NCBI RefSeq assembly: GCF_020819595.1
Contig: NZ_JAJHNP010000006.1
Location: forward strand, 1 to 64,000
Source of the DNA: Streptomyces barringtoniae
Lineage (GTDB): Bacteria; Actinomycetota; Actinomycetes; Streptomycetales; Streptomycetaceae
DNA: 64,000 nt
Direction of reading: 5' to 3'
Part shown: positions 25,008 through 34,282 of the stretch, in pieces
How the letters are laid out: the number at the start of each line of letters is the position of its first letter
Position numbering within the stretch: the stretch's first letter is position 1
Made by a program: the position numbers and the translations under genes
The notes under the pieces: generated by a model
Databases searched by the model: none
Told to the model about the DNA's origin: nothing
The model's input: the letters and a program-made list of their open reading frames with translations, nothing else

Positions 25008-26543
25008 GTGACTGCTCTGACTCTCAGCACCTCTGCGGCGCCCGGCCTGCGGGCCGACGCGATCGTGATCGGTGTCGCCAAGGGCACCAAGGGCCCCGTC
25101 GTAGCGCCGGGCGCCGAGGCCGTGGACAAGGCGTACGACGGCAAGCTGGCCGGCGTCCTGGAGACCCTCGGCGCCGCGGGTGCCGAGGGCGAGCTGACGA
25201 AGCTGCCCGCTCCGGCCGGCTTCAAGGCGCCGATCGTCGTGGCGGTCGGCCTGGGCGCGGAGCCGGACGCCAAGAGCGAGGACGACACCTACGGCGCCGA
25301 GGCGCTGCGCAAGGCCGCCGGCGTGGCCGCCCGCGCGCTCGCCGGCTCCAAGAAGGCCGCGTTCGCGCTGCCCGTCGACGGCCCTGGCGCCCTCGGCGCG
25401 ATCAGCGAGGGCATCCTGCTCGGTGCGTACTCCTTCGACGTCTACAAGGAGAACGGCAACGGCGGGAAGGCCAAGAACGGCAAGGCGCCGCTCGCTGAGG
25501 CCGCGCTGCTCGGGGGCAAGCCGCGCGACGCCGCCCACAAGGGGGCCGTCGCCCGCGCCGTCGCGGTCACCGAGGAGCTGAACCGCGCCCGCGACCTGAT
25601 CAACACCCCGCCGAACGACCTGACCCCCGCCATCTTCGCCGGCATCGCGCAGACCGCGGCCAAGGAGCACGGCATCAAGGTCCAGGTGCTCGACGACAAG
25701 GCCCTGGCCAAGGGCGGCTACGGCGGCATCCTCGGCGTCGGCGCCGGCTCGTCGGCAGCCCCGCGCCTGGTGAAGCTGACGTACACGCACCCGAAGGCGG
25801 AGAAGCACCTGGCCTTCGTCGGCAAGGGCATCACCTACGACTCGGGCGGCATCTCGCTGAAGCCGGCCGGGCACAACGAGACGATGAAGTGCGACATGAG
25901 CGGTGCCGCCGCCGTGTTCGCCGCCGTCGTCGCCGCGGCGCGCCTCGGCCTGGAGGTCAACGTCACCGGCTGGCTGGCGCTGGCCGAGAACATGCCCTCC
26001 GGCTCCGCCGTGCGCCCGGGTGACGTGCTGCGCATGTACAGCGGCAAGACCGTGGAGGTCCTCAACACCGACGCCGAGGGCCGGCTGGTGCTCGCCGACG
26101 CGCTGTGGGCGGCCTCGCAGGAGAACCCGGACGCGATCGTGGACGTCGCGACCCTCACCGGCGCGATGATGCTGGCGCTGGGCAGCCGGACGTTCGGTGT
26201 CATGGCCAACGACGACGCGTTCCGCTCGGTGGTGCACGAGGCGGCGGATGAGGTCGGCGAGCCGGCCTGGCCGATGCCGCTGCCGGAGCACCTGCGCAAG
26301 GGCATGGAGTCCCAGGTCGCCGACCTCGCGAACATGGGCGAGCGGATGGGCGGCGGGCTGGTCGCCGGTCTGTTCCTGCGCGAGTTCGTGGGCGAGGGGA
26401 TCACCTGGGCGCACCTCGACATCGCCGGGCCGGCGTTCAACGAGGGTGGGCCGTTCGGGTACACGCCGAAGGGCGGCACGGGTTCAGCGGTGCGGACGCT
26501 GGTCCGTCTGGCGGAGCTCACGGCTGCGGGTGACCTGGGCTGA
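25008..26543 (+). CDS. pepA: Leucyl aminopeptidase (M17)
   Basis: The 511-aa product is a cytosol aminopeptidase that removes N-terminal residues from peptides using two metal ions. The C-terminal catalytic domain has VGKGITYDSGGISLKP, MKCDMSGAAAV and the family signature NTDAEGRLVLADAL, carrying the Lys, Asp and Glu metal ligands; the N-terminal 170 residues form the usual regulatory domain. The GTG at 25008 gives VTALTLSTSA. It stands alone between a long upstream region and a strong hairpin. Some PepA proteins also bind DNA, which makes the palindromes before the start of interest. Confidence 0.95.
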   Translation: MTALTLSTSAAPGLRADAIVIGVAKGTKGPVVAPGAEAVDKAYDGKLAGVLETLGAAGAEGELTKLPAPAGFKAPIVVAVGLGAEPDAKSEDDTYGAEALRKAAGVAARALAGSKKAAFALPVDGPGALGAISEGILLGAYSFDVYKENGNGGKAKNGKAPLAEAALLGGKPRDAAHKGAVARAVAVTEELNRARDLINTPPNDLTPAIFAGIAQTAAKEHGIKVQVLDDKALAKGGYGGILGVGAGSSAAPRLVKLTYTHPKAEKHLAFVGKGITYDSGGISLKPAGHNETMKCDMSGAAAVFAAVVAAARLGLEVNVTGWLALAENMPSGSAVRPGDVLRMYSGKTVEVLNTDAEGRLVLADALWAASQENPDAIVDVATLTGAMMLALGSRTFGVMANDDAFRSVVHEAADEVGEPAWPMPLPEHLRKGMESQVADLANMGERMGGGLVAGLFLREFVGEGITWAHLDIAGPAFNEGGPFGYTPKGGTGSAVRTLVRLAELTAAGDLG

Positions 26544-26574
26544 AACGCCTGATGGCTCGGTCCGTTCCGTAGTA

Positions 26575-26619
26575 CGGATCCGTCGCGTGGGGGGTGTTCG
26601 CGCCCACGCGACGGATCCG
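26575..26619. terminator. 17-bp stem terminator after pepA
   Basis: Arm cggatccgtcgcgtggg at 26575-26591 pairs perfectly with cccacgcgacggatccg at 26603-26619 around an 11-base loop. It is 30 bases after the pepA stop. The remaining 230 bases up to lpdA carry no gene and presumably hold the lpdA promoter. Confidence 0.88.
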
Positions 26620-26847
26620 CATGTCAGACACAGCCCCGCGCCCCTCGGCACGCGCACCTTCGTTTTCAGCTGTACGTGGGGTGTCTCACACTCGAGCCCG
26701 GCGTCTCGTCCGCCTCGAACAAGTGCAAAGATGGAGCCCGGCAGGACAGGGCCCCCACCGAAGGGCCGAAGCATCAAGCGGCCGGACACCAGCCGCCCGC
26801 CGGTCACAGGAGATCGGCGCAAGGCGCACATGCATGGAGGACGTGAC

Positions 26848-28236
26848 GTGGCGAACGACGCCAGCACCGTTTTCGACCTAGTGATCCTCGGCGGTGGTAG
26901 CGGTGGTTACGCCGCGGCCCTGCGCGGGGCGCAGCTGGGCCTGGACGTCGCCCTGATCGAGAAGGACAAGGTCGGCGGCACCTGCCTGCACCGGGGTTGC
27001 ATCCCCACCAAGGCCCTGCTCCACGCGGGCGAGATCGCCGACCAGGCCCGCGAGAGCGAGCAGTTCGGCGTCAAGGCCACCTTCGAGGGCATCGACGTCC
27101 CGGCCGTCCACAAGTACAAGGACGGCGTCATCGCCGGCCTGTACAAGGGTCTGCAGGGCCTGATCGCCTCCCGCAAGGTGACCTACATCGAGGGTGAGGG
27201 CCGTCTGTCCTCCCCGACCTCCGTCGACGTGAACGGCCGGCGCATCCAGGGCCGCCACGTCCTGCTGGCGACCGGCTCCGTGCCGAAGTCGCTGCCGGGC
27301 CTGGAGATCGACGGCAACCGCATCATCTCCTCCGACCACGCCCTCGTCCTGGACCGCGTGCCGCAGTCCGCGATCATCCTGGGCGGCGGTGTCATCGGCG
27401 TCGAGTTCGCCTCGGCGTGGAAGTCCTTCGGCTCGGACGTCACGGTCATCGAGGGCCTGAAGCACCTCGTCCCGGTCGAGGACGAGAACAGCTCGAAGCT
27501 TCTCGAGCGCGCGTTCCGCAAGCGCGGCATCAAGTTCAACCTCGGCACCTTCTTCCAGAAGGCCGAGTACACCCAGGACGGCGTGAAGGTCACCCTGGCG
27601 GACGGCAAGGAGTTCGAGGCCGAGGTCCTCCTCGTCGCCGTCGGCCGCGGCCCGGTCTCGCAGGGCCTGGGCTACGAGGAGGCCGGGGTCGCCATGGACC
27701 GCGGTTACGTCCTCGTCGACGAGTACATGCGGACCAACGTCCCGACCGTCTCCGCCGTCGGTGACCTCGTCCCGACGCTCCAGCTCGCGCACGTCGGCTT
27801 CGCCGAGGGCATCCTGGTGGCGGAGCGTCTGGCCGGCCTGAAGGTCGTTCCGATCGACTACGACGGTGTCCCGCGGGTGACGTACTGCCACCCGGAGGTC
27901 GCCTCCGTCGGCATCACCGAGGCCAAGGCCAAGGAGATCTACGGCGCGGACAAGGTCGTCGCTCTGAAGTACAACCTGGCGGGCAACGGAAAGAGCAAGA
28001 TCCTGAACACCGCGGGCGAGATCAAGCTCGTCCAGGTGAAGGACGGTGCCGTCGTCGGCGTCCACATGGTCGGCGACCGCATGGGTGAGCAGGTCGGCGA
28101 GGCCCAGCTGATCTACAACTGGGAGGCGCTGCCGGCCGAGGTCGCCCAGCTCATCCACGCCCACCCGACGCAGAACGAGGCGATGGGCGAAGCGCACCTG
28201 GCGCTCGCCGGCAAGCCGCTGCACTCCCACGACTGA
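26848..28236 (+). CDS. lpdA: Dihydrolipoyl dehydrogenase (E3)
   Basis: E3 reoxidises the dihydrolipoyl groups of 2-oxo-acid dehydrogenase complexes with NAD+. The 462-aa flavoprotein has the FAD-binding [14 protein letters not shown], the redox-active disulfide [12 protein letters not shown] (Cys46, Cys51), the NAD-binding [11 protein letters not shown], and the C-terminal active-site HAHPTQNE. The GTG at 26848 follows GGAGG with seven bases of spacing and gives [11 protein letters not shown]. sucB follows 61 bases downstream, so the two form an operon that supplies E3 and E2. Confidence 0.96.
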   Translation: MANDASTVFDLVILGGGSGGYAAALRGAQLGLDVALIEKDKVGGTCLHRGCIPTKALLHAGEIADQARESEQFGVKATFEGIDVPAVHKYKDGVIAGLYKGLQGLIASRKVTYIEGEGRLSSPTSVDVNGRRIQGRHVLLATGSVPKSLPGLEIDGNRIISSDHALVLDRVPQSAIILGGGVIGVEFASAWKSFGSDVTVIEGLKHLVPVEDENSSKLLERAFRKRGIKFNLGTFFQKAEYTQDGVKVTLADGKEFEAEVLLVAVGRGPVSQGLGYEEAGVAMDRGYVLVDEYMRTNVPTVSAVGDLVPTLQLAHVGFAEGILVAERLAGLKVVPIDYDGVPRVTYCHPEVASVGITEAKAKEIYGADKVVALKYNLAGNGKSKILNTAGEIKLVQVKDGAVVGVHMVGDRMGEQVGEAQLIYNWEALPAEVAQLIHAHPTQNEAMGEAHLALAGKPLHSHD

Positions 28237-28297
28237 GCCTTCGGTCAACGGGCGCGACGACACAGACTTCCGCAATTCGTTAGGAGCAACCGAAACC

Positions 28298-30109
28298 ATG
28301 GCGGTTTCCGTAACCCTTCCGGCGCTCGGTGAGAGCGTCACCGAGGGCACTGTCACCCGCTGGCTGAAGGCCGAGGGCGAACGCGTCGAGGCCGACGAGC
28401 CGCTGCTCGAGGTCTCGACCGACAAGGTCGACACCGAGATCCCCTCGCCCGCCGCCGGCGTGCTTGCCTCCATCAAGGTCGCCGAGGACGAGACGGTCGA
28501 GGTCGGCGCCGAGCTGGCCGTGATCGACGACGGCACCGGTGCCCCCGCGGCCGCCCCGGCCCCCGCCGCTGCCGAGGCTCCGGCCCCGGCCGCTCCGGCC
28601 CCGGCCGCCGAGGCCCCCGCGGCTCCGGCCGCCCCGGCTCCCGCCGCCGCTGCCCCGGCCGCTCCGGCCGGTGGCGCCACCGGCACGGACGTGGTCCTGC
28701 CCGCCCTCGGTGAGTCGGTCACCGAGGGCACCGTCACCCGCTGGCTGAAGTCGGTCGGTGACTCCGTCGAGGCCGACGAGCCGCTGCTCGAGGTCTCCAC
28801 GGACAAGGTCGACACCGAGATCCCGGCGCCCGCCTCCGGCGTGCTGCTGGAGATCGTGGTGAACGAGGACGAGAGCGCCGAGGTCGGCGCCAAGCTCGCC
28901 GTCATCGGCGCCCCGGGTGCCGCCCCGGCCGCCGCTCCGGCTCCGGCCGCCCCGGCCCCCGCCGCCGCTGCCCCGGCCGCCCCGGCTCCGGCCCCGGCTC
29001 CGGCCGCCCCCGTGGCTCCGGCCGCCCCGGCCGCGCCCGCCCCGGCCCCCGCCGCCCCGGCTCCGGCGCCCGCCGCCGCTGCCCCGGCCGCTCCGGCCGC
29101 TCCGGCGCCCGCCCCGTCTCCGCTGACCCCGGCCACCGCGCCGACCTCCCCGACCGCCACCCAGGCGACGGACGAGGGCGCGTACGTGACCCCGCTGGTG
29201 CGCAAGCTCGCCGCCGAGAACGGCGTCGACCTGGCCACCGTCAAGGGCACCGGCGTCGGCGGCCGTATCCGCAAGCAGGACGTCATCGCCGCCGCCGAGG
29301 CCGCGAAGGCCGCCGCCGCTCCGGCTCCGGCCGCTGCCGCTCCGGCTGCCGCCGCCGCGAAGAAGGCCCCGGCGCTGGAGGTCTCCCCGCTGCGCGGCCA
29401 GACCGTCAAGATGCCGCGCATCCGCAAGGTCATCGGCGACAACATGGTCAAGGCGCTGCACGAGCAGGCGCAGCTGTCGTCGGTCGTCGAGGTCGACGTC
29501 ACCCGCCTGATGCGCCTGCGCACCCAGGCCAAGGACTCCTTCGCCGCGCGCGAGGGCGTCAAGCTCTCCCCGATGCCGTTCTTCGTGAAGGCGGCGGCCC
29601 AGGCGCTGAAGGCCCACCCGGTCATCAACGCCAAGATCAACGAGGCCGAGGGCACGATCACCTACTTCGACTCCGAGAACATCGGGATCGCGGTGGACTC
29701 CGAGAAGGGCCTGATGACCCCGGTCATCAAGCACGCCGGCGACCTCAACATCGCGGGCATCGCCAAGGCCACGGCGGAGCTGGCCGGCAAGGTCCGCGCC
29801 AACAGGATCACCCCGGACGAGCTGTCCGGTGCGACCTTCACCATCTCCAACACCGGTTCGCGCGGCGCGCTGTTCGACACGATCATCGTGCCGCCGGGCC
29901 AGGTCGCGATCCTCGGCATCGGTGCCACGGTCAAGCGTCCGGCCGTCATCGAGACCGAGGAGGGCACGGTCATCGGCGTCCGCGACATGACCTACCTGAC
30001 CCTGTCCTACGACCACCGCCTGGTCGACGGCGCCGACGCGGCCCGTTACCTGACGGCGGTCAAGGCGATCCTGGAGGCGGGCGAGTTCGAGGTCGAGCTC
30101 GGTCTCTGA
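28298..30109 (+). CDS. sucB: 2-oxo-acid dehydrogenase E2 (dihydrolipoamide acyltransferase) with two lipoyl domains
   Basis: This 603-aa E2 has two N-terminal lipoyl domains, each with [12 protein letters not shown] (lipoyl-lysines Lys43 and Lys170). They are separated by long Ala/Pro linkers, and a peripheral-subunit-binding domain follows near residues 290-330 ([15 protein letters not shown]). The C-terminal acyltransferase core has the catalytic [11 protein letters not shown]. In actinobacteria this type of E2 serves both pyruvate and 2-oxoglutarate dehydrogenase activities, with AceE as E1p; the sucB label is conventional. Lipoylation would come from LipB/LipA at 45-47 kb. The Ala/Pro linkers are encoded by repetitive GC-rich DNA prone to length change. 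Confidence 0.94.
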   Translation: MAVSVTLPALGESVTEGTVTRWLKAEGERVEADEPLLEVSTDKVDTEIPSPAAGVLASIKVAEDETVEVGAELAVIDDGTGAPAAAPAPAAAEAPAPAAPAPAAEAPAAPAAPAPAAAAPAAPAGGATGTDVVLPALGESVTEGTVTRWLKSVGDSVEADEPLLEVSTDKVDTEIPAPASGVLLEIVVNEDESAEVGAKLAVIGAPGAAPAAAPAPAAPAPAAAAPAAPAPAPAPAAPVAPAAPAAPAPAPAAPAPAPAAAAPAAPAAPAPAPSPLTPATAPTSPTATQATDEGAYVTPLVRKLAAENGVDLATVKGTGVGGRIRKQDVIAAAEAAKAAAAPAPAAAAPAAAAAKKAPALEVSPLRGQTVKMPRIRKVIGDNMVKALHEQAQLSSVVEVDVTRLMRLRTQAKDSFAAREGVKLSPMPFFVKAAAQALKAHPVINAKINEAEGTITYFDSENIGIAVDSEKGLMTPVIKHAGDLNIAGIAKATAELAGKVRANRITPDELSGATFTISNTGSRGALFDTIIVPPGQVAILGIGATVKRPAVIETEEGTVIGVRDMTYLTLSYDHRLVDGADAARYLTAVKAILEAGEFEVELGL

Positions 30110-30133
30110 TCTCCTTGATCAGGCAGTACGGCG

Positions 30134-30172
30134 AGAGCCCCCGTCCGGAGTCCTTCTCCGGCCGGGGGCTCT
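30134..30172. terminator. Hairpin terminator between sucB and a convergent small gene
   Basis: Arm agagcccccg (30134-30143) pairs with cgggggctct (30163-30172), and ccggag (30045 offset: 30145-30150) pairs with ctccgg (30156-30161) after one mismatch, around loop tcctt. It lies 25 bases beyond the sucB stop and just before the stop of the small minus-strand gene. Confidence 0.85.
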
Positions 30173-30177
30173 GCTCG

Positions 30178-30381
30178 TTACGAGTCGTTACGAGCGGGGC
30201 GCCGCCGGGCGAGGCGTGCCGCCACCGGCGCGAGCCGGCCGCTCACGTCGAGCTGGTCCGGGGCCTCGACCCCCATGCCCAGCTCGGCGGCGCCGACGGC
30301 GTACTCGCTCTCGTCGAGCCCGAGCGCCGGCGGTTCCCGGATCTCCCCCACGAGGCGCGCGACGAGCTGCTTCTGACCCAC
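30178..30381 (-). CDS. Small hypothetical protein, 67 aa
   Basis: A GTG-initiated frame encodes VGQKQLVARLVGEIREPP... and ends ...RRRPARNDS with a TAA stop. Third codon positions are almost all G or C, as in neighbouring genes, and a GGGGG-type ribosome-binding site precedes the start. The sucB terminator ends six bases from its stop, as expected for a convergent pair. There are no membrane or signal features. No family recognised; expression is unproven. Confidence 0.5.
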   Translation of the reverse strand: MGQKQLVARLVGEIREPPALGLDESEYAVGAAELGMGVEAPDQLDVSGRLAPVAARLARRRPARNDS

Positions 30382-30618
30382 CGCGCCCCCGTTCCGCTCT
30401 GCCTCGGCCGCCCTGCTCCGTGTGCGAGATCAACCTGATCGAAGGCGGGTTCGACAGGTGCGGGACCGGCGGACGGCGCGTTGCCCCTTCGGCGCCGCCA
30501 TGCCCCCCAGTGGGCATGTGCGCCTCGTCTCACCTGCACCAAAGCACGCCCACGCGCCCTACCCACGGAGCGAACCCGCCGTATTGTCTAAACGTCAGCC
30601 CTCCCGAAGGAGCCCTCA

Positions 30619-31242
30619 ATGACCGCGCCCGTCGTCCACTCGCTGCGCGAACAGATCCGCGAGCACATCGTGGAGGGGATCGTCAGCGGGCGCTGGCAGC
30701 CGGGTGAGCGGATCGTGGAGCGGCGGATCGCCACGGAGCTGGAGGTCAGCCAGACGCCGGTACGGGAGGCGCTGCGGGAGCTGGAGTCCCTCCGGCTGAT
30801 CGAGTCCGCGCCGAACAAGGGCGTCCGCGTGCGGAACCTGTCCGCGGCCGACCTGGAGGAGAGCTACCCGGTCCGGGCGGGCCTGGAGGCCATCGCTGCG
30901 GAGCTGGCGGCCGCCCGCCTCGCCGAGGACTGCTCGGCGCTGGAGCCGCACGTACTGGCGCTGTACGAGGCCGACCGCGAGGCCGACGGCACCGCCCAGG
31001 TCCGTCACACGGTCGGCTTCCACCGGGAACTGGTGCGCGCCGCGCACAACTCCGTGCTGCTGCACACCTGGGAGGGCCTGGGCATCGAGGTGTTCACGGC
31101 GCTGTCCATCCGCTGGCTGGGCACGGTCCAGCAGTCGTACGCGGAGGAGCACGAGGAACTGGTGGCCGCCTTCAAGAGGCGGGACCCCCGGATCGCGGAG
31201 ATCGTGAAGGCGCACGTCCTGGGCTGCGCGCCGCGCGCCTGA
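30619..31242 (+). CDS. GntR-family (FadR/FCD subfamily) transcriptional regulator
   Basis: This 207-aa regulator has an N-terminal winged helix (LREQIREHIVEGIVSGRWQP, then VSQTPVREALRELESLRLI, residues 8-70) and an all-helical FCD ligand domain. That domain's metal/ligand residues fall in VRHTVGFHRELVRAAHN and EEHEELVAAFKRRD. Such proteins usually sense small carboxylic acids. It lies between sucB and aceE on the same strand and directly upstream of an aceE promoter containing a strong palindrome, making it a good candidate regulator of pyruvate dehydrogenase. A GAAGGAG ribosome-binding site precedes the ATG. Confidence 0.92.
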   Translation: MTAPVVHSLREQIREHIVEGIVSGRWQPGERIVERRIATELEVSQTPVREALRELESLRLIESAPNKGVRVRNLSAADLEESYPVRAGLEAIAAELAAARLAEDCSALEPHVLALYEADREADGTAQVRHTVGFHRELVRAAHNSVLLHTWEGLGIEVFTALSIRWLGTVQQSYAEEHEELVAAFKRRDPRIAEIVKAHVLGCAPRA

Positions 31243-31303
31243 CGCGGACCCGACGCAGTCGAGCATCCCCACGCTCACCTGCGAAAACAAGGCGATTTGG
31301 CGT

Positions 31304-31334
31304 CACCCGGTGCCATCGTCGAAGGCACCGGGTG
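31304..31334 (+). terminator. Terminator of the GntR-family gene
   Basis: Perfect 11-bp stem cacccggtgcc/ggcaccgggtg with a 9-base loop, 60 bases after the regulator stop. It insulates aceE from the regulator transcript. Confidence 0.82.
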
Positions 31335-31374
31335 CCTACTTTCCCGGTTTCAAGCATTTTTCGACCTCAACCCT

Positions 31375-31411
31375 TTGATCGATCATCGATCAGCGAGTTA
31401 CAGTCGCCGAC
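31375..31411 (+). promoter_or_regulatory. aceE promoter with overlapping 17-bp palindromic operator
   Basis: A -35 candidate TTGATC (31375-31380) and a -10 candidate TACAGT (31399-31404) are 18 bases apart. The palindrome TGATCGAT-C-ATCGATCA spans 31376-31392, covering the -35 box and most of the spacer, an ideal repressor position. The surrounding DNA is much more AT-rich than average. The adjacent GntR-type gene is the obvious candidate binder, but this is inference. Confidence 0.7.
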
Positions 31412-31511
31412 GGACTTCCACCGAGGTCCTAGCCCTGTCCTGCCAAAGACCTAGGGCACCCCCGAACCCTTACCGATGAGGGAACCCCCTTCGACTGAGG
31501 AAGGCGGCGAC

Positions 31512-34214
31512 ATGACCGACCCCAACGCCATCCAGCCGAGCGCGCTCGACCAGCTCCCGGACCGCGACCCGGAGGAGACCGCCGAGTGGCAGGCCTCCCT
31601 CGACGCCGTCGCCAGGGAGGCCGGGCCGCACCGCGCCGCGTACCTGATGCGCCGCACGCTGGAGCGCGCCGAGGCGGGCGGCATCGCGCTGCCGAAGCTC
31701 CTCGAGACGGACTACGTCAACACCATCCCGACCGCCGCCGAGCCCGCGGTGCCCGGCGACCCGGCGATGGAGGCCCGGATCACCGCGTGGAACCGCTGGA
31801 ACGCGGCCGCGATGGTGACCCGTGGCTCGAAGTACGGCGTCGGCGGCCACATCGCCACCTTCGCCTCCGCCGCCTGGCTGTACGAGACCGGCTTCAACCA
31901 CTTCTTCAAGGGCAAGGAGCAGGACGGCTCCGGCGACCAGCTGTACATCCAGGGCCACGCCTCTCCCGGCATCTACGCCCGCGCCTTCCTCGACGGCCGG
32001 CTGAACGAACACCACCTGGACAACTTCCGCCAGGAGGCCGGCGGCAACGGCCTGCCGTCGTACCCGCACCCGCGCCGCCTGCCCTGGCTGTGGGAGTTCC
32101 CGACGGTGTCGATGGGCCTCGGCCCGCTCTCCGCGATCTACCAGGCGCGCTTCAACCGTTACCTGACCAGCCGCGGCATCAAGGACGTCTCCGCCTCGCA
32201 CGTGTGGGCGTTCCTCGGCGACGGCGAGATGGACGAGCCGGAGTCGACCGCGGCGCTCGCGCTCGCCGCCCGTGAGGAGCTGGACAACCTCACCTTCGTC
32301 ATCAACTGCAACCTGCAGCGCCTCGACGGTCCGGTCCGCGCCAACTTCAAGATCGTGCAGGAGCTGGAGGCCCAGTTCCGCGGCGCCGGCTGGAACGTCG
32401 TCAAGACCCTGTGGGGCACCGCCTGGGACGAGCTGTTCGCCCTCGACACCACGGGTGCGCTGGTACGCCGCCTGCGCGAGGTACCGGACGCGCAGGTCCA
32501 GACGTACCAGACCCGCGACGCCGCCTACATCCGCGCCGACTTCTTCGGCAAGGACCCGGCGCTGGCGGAGATGGCGAAGCTGCTGAGCGACGACAAGATC
32601 CTCGAGTGCTTCCACCTCTCGCGCGGCGGCCACGAGGCCCGCAAGGTCTACGCCGCGTACAAGGCCGCCGTCGAGCACAAGGGCGCGCCGACCGTGATCC
32701 TGGCCCAGACGGTCAAGGGCCACACCCTCGGCGAGGGCTTCGCGTCGAAGAACGCCAACCACCAGATGAAGAAGCTGACGGTGGACGAGTTCAAGGCGAT
32801 GCGCGACCTGCTCGACCTGCCGATCAAGGACAGCGACTTCGCCGACGGCGTGGTGCCCTACGGCCACCCGGGCGCCGACTCCCCCGAGGTCCGCTACCTG
32901 CAGGAGCGCCGCGCGGCCCTCGGCGGCCCCGCCCCGGCCCGCCGCACGCACGCCCTGGCCCCGCTGCCGGCCCCGGCCGAGAAGGCCTTCGCCTCCTTCG
33001 ACAAGGGCTCCGGCTCGCAGAACGTGGCCACCACGATGGCCTTCGTCCGGCTGGTCAAGGACTTGGTCCGCGACAAGGAGACGGGCAGGCGCTGGGTGCC
33101 GATCGTCCCGGACGAGGCGCGCACCTTCGGCATGGAGAGCCTGTTCCCGTCCCTGGGCATCTACTCCCCCAAGGGCCAGACGTACGAGCCGGTCGACCGC
33201 GACCAGCTGATGTACTACAAGGAGGCCAAGAACGGCCAGATCCTCAACGAGGGGATCACCGAGGCCGGTTCGATGGCCGACTTCATCGCCGCGTCCACCG
33301 CGTACGCGACGCACGGCGAGGCGATGATCCCGTTCTACATCTTCTACTCGATGTTCGGCTGGCAGCGCACCGCCGACCAGATGTGGCAGCTCGGCGACCA
33401 GCTCGGCCGCGGCTTCCTCGTCGGCGCGACCGCGGGCCGTACGACCCTCACCGGTGAGGGCCTGCAGCACGCCGACGGCCACTCCCCGGTCATCGCCGCG
33501 ACCAACCCGGCCGCGCTGACGTACGACCCCGCGTTCGCCTACGAGATCGCGGTGATCGTCCGTGAGGGTCTGCGCCGGATGTACGGCGAGGCCAAGCCGG
33601 GCGAGGACCAGAACGTCTTCTACTACCTGACGGTCTACAACGAGCCGCTGCCGCAGCCCGCCAAGCCGGCCGGCCTCGGCATCGACGAGGGCATCGTCAA
33701 GGGCCTGTACCGCTTCAACACGGTGGAGTCGGCGGGCCTGTCCCCGGCCGCCAACGCCCCGCGGATCCAGCTGCTGGGCTCGGGTACGGCGATCCACTGG
33801 ACCCTTCAGGCGCAGAAGCTGCTCGCCGAGGAGTGGGGTGTCGCGGCCGACGTCTGGTCGGCGACCTCCTGGACCGAGCTGCGCCGCGACGCGATGGAGG
33901 CGGACGCCGCCCTCCTGCGCGGCGAGGAGCGGGTGCCGTACGTCCGCCAGGCGCTGCAGGGCGCCGAGGGCCCGGTGCTGGCCGTCTCCGACTACATGCG
34001 CCAGGTCCCGGACCAGATCGCGCAGTGGGTCGAGCAGGACTGGTCCTCGCTGGGCGCCGACGGCTTCGGCCTGTCGGACACCCGTGATGCCGCCCGCCGC
34101 CACTTCGGCGTCGACGCCGAGTCGATCGTCGTCGCGGCGCTGGCCCAGCTCGCCAAGCGCGGCGAGGTGAAGGCCACTGCGGTCAAGGAGGCCCGGGAGA
34201 AGTACGGGCTGTAA
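31512..34214 (+). CDS. aceE: Pyruvate dehydrogenase E1 component, homodimeric type
   Basis: E1p decarboxylates pyruvate with thiamine diphosphate and acetylates the E2 lipoyl group. The 900-aa product is of the single-chain type. The ThDP motif runs from [10 protein letters not shown] to the Asn pair in [12 protein letters not shown], and other conserved blocks are YKYGVGG-like [23 protein letters not shown], and [15 protein letters not shown] [16 protein letters not shown] place the start at the ATG 31512 ([14 protein letters not shown]), served by GAGGAAGG seven bases upstream, not at the ATG twelve codons earlier. E2 and E3 are encoded 1.4-5 kb upstream. Confidence 0.96.
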   Translation: MTDPNAIQPSALDQLPDRDPEETAEWQASLDAVAREAGPHRAAYLMRRTLERAEAGGIALPKLLETDYVNTIPTAAEPAVPGDPAMEARITAWNRWNAAAMVTRGSKYGVGGHIATFASAAWLYETGFNHFFKGKEQDGSGDQLYIQGHASPGIYARAFLDGRLNEHHLDNFRQEAGGNGLPSYPHPRRLPWLWEFPTVSMGLGPLSAIYQARFNRYLTSRGIKDVSASHVWAFLGDGEMDEPESTAALALAAREELDNLTFVINCNLQRLDGPVRANFKIVQELEAQFRGAGWNVVKTLWGTAWDELFALDTTGALVRRLREVPDAQVQTYQTRDAAYIRADFFGKDPALAEMAKLLSDDKILECFHLSRGGHEARKVYAAYKAAVEHKGAPTVILAQTVKGHTLGEGFASKNANHQMKKLTVDEFKAMRDLLDLPIKDSDFADGVVPYGHPGADSPEVRYLQERRAALGGPAPARRTHALAPLPAPAEKAFASFDKGSGSQNVATTMAFVRLVKDLVRDKETGRRWVPIVPDEARTFGMESLFPSLGIYSPKGQTYEPVDRDQLMYYKEAKNGQILNEGITEAGSMADFIAASTAYATHGEAMIPFYIFYSMFGWQRTADQMWQLGDQLGRGFLVGATAGRTTLTGEGLQHADGHSPVIAATNPAALTYDPAFAYEIAVIVREGLRRMYGEAKPGEDQNVFYYLTVYNEPLPQPAKPAGLGIDEGIVKGLYRFNTVESAGLSPAANAPRIQLLGSGTAIHWTLQAQKLLAEEWGVAADVWSATSWTELRRDAMEADAALLRGEERVPYVRQALQGAEGPVLAVSDYMRQVPDQIAQWVEQDWSSLGADGFGLSDTRDAARRHFGVDAESIVVAALAQLAKRGEVKATAVKEAREKYGL

Positions 34215-34225
34215 GCCTGATCGGT

Positions 34226-34277
34226 CGCCGTTGCGGCGGACAGGGAGGGTGCGCCTTCTCCGTCCGCCGCGACGGCG
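34226..34277. terminator. aceE terminator
   Basis: A 16-bp stem (cgccgttgcggcggac with gtccgccgcgacggcg, one G-T pair) and a 20-base loop lie 11 bases beyond the aceE stop. It also ends just before the 3' end of the convergent kinase pseudogene. Confidence 0.87.
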
Positions 34278-34282
34278 TTGTG

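Noticed and set aside
26878..29661. Ala/Gly/Thr-rich 900-codon frame opposite lpdA-sucB
   Set aside because: It is the antisense image of the Ala/Pro linkers of the E2 gene; not a real repetitive protein.
30216..30707. Plus-strand frame overlapping the start of the GntR gene
   Set aside because: Low-complexity Arg/Pro composition, conflicts with the clear regulator start and its GAAGGAG site.
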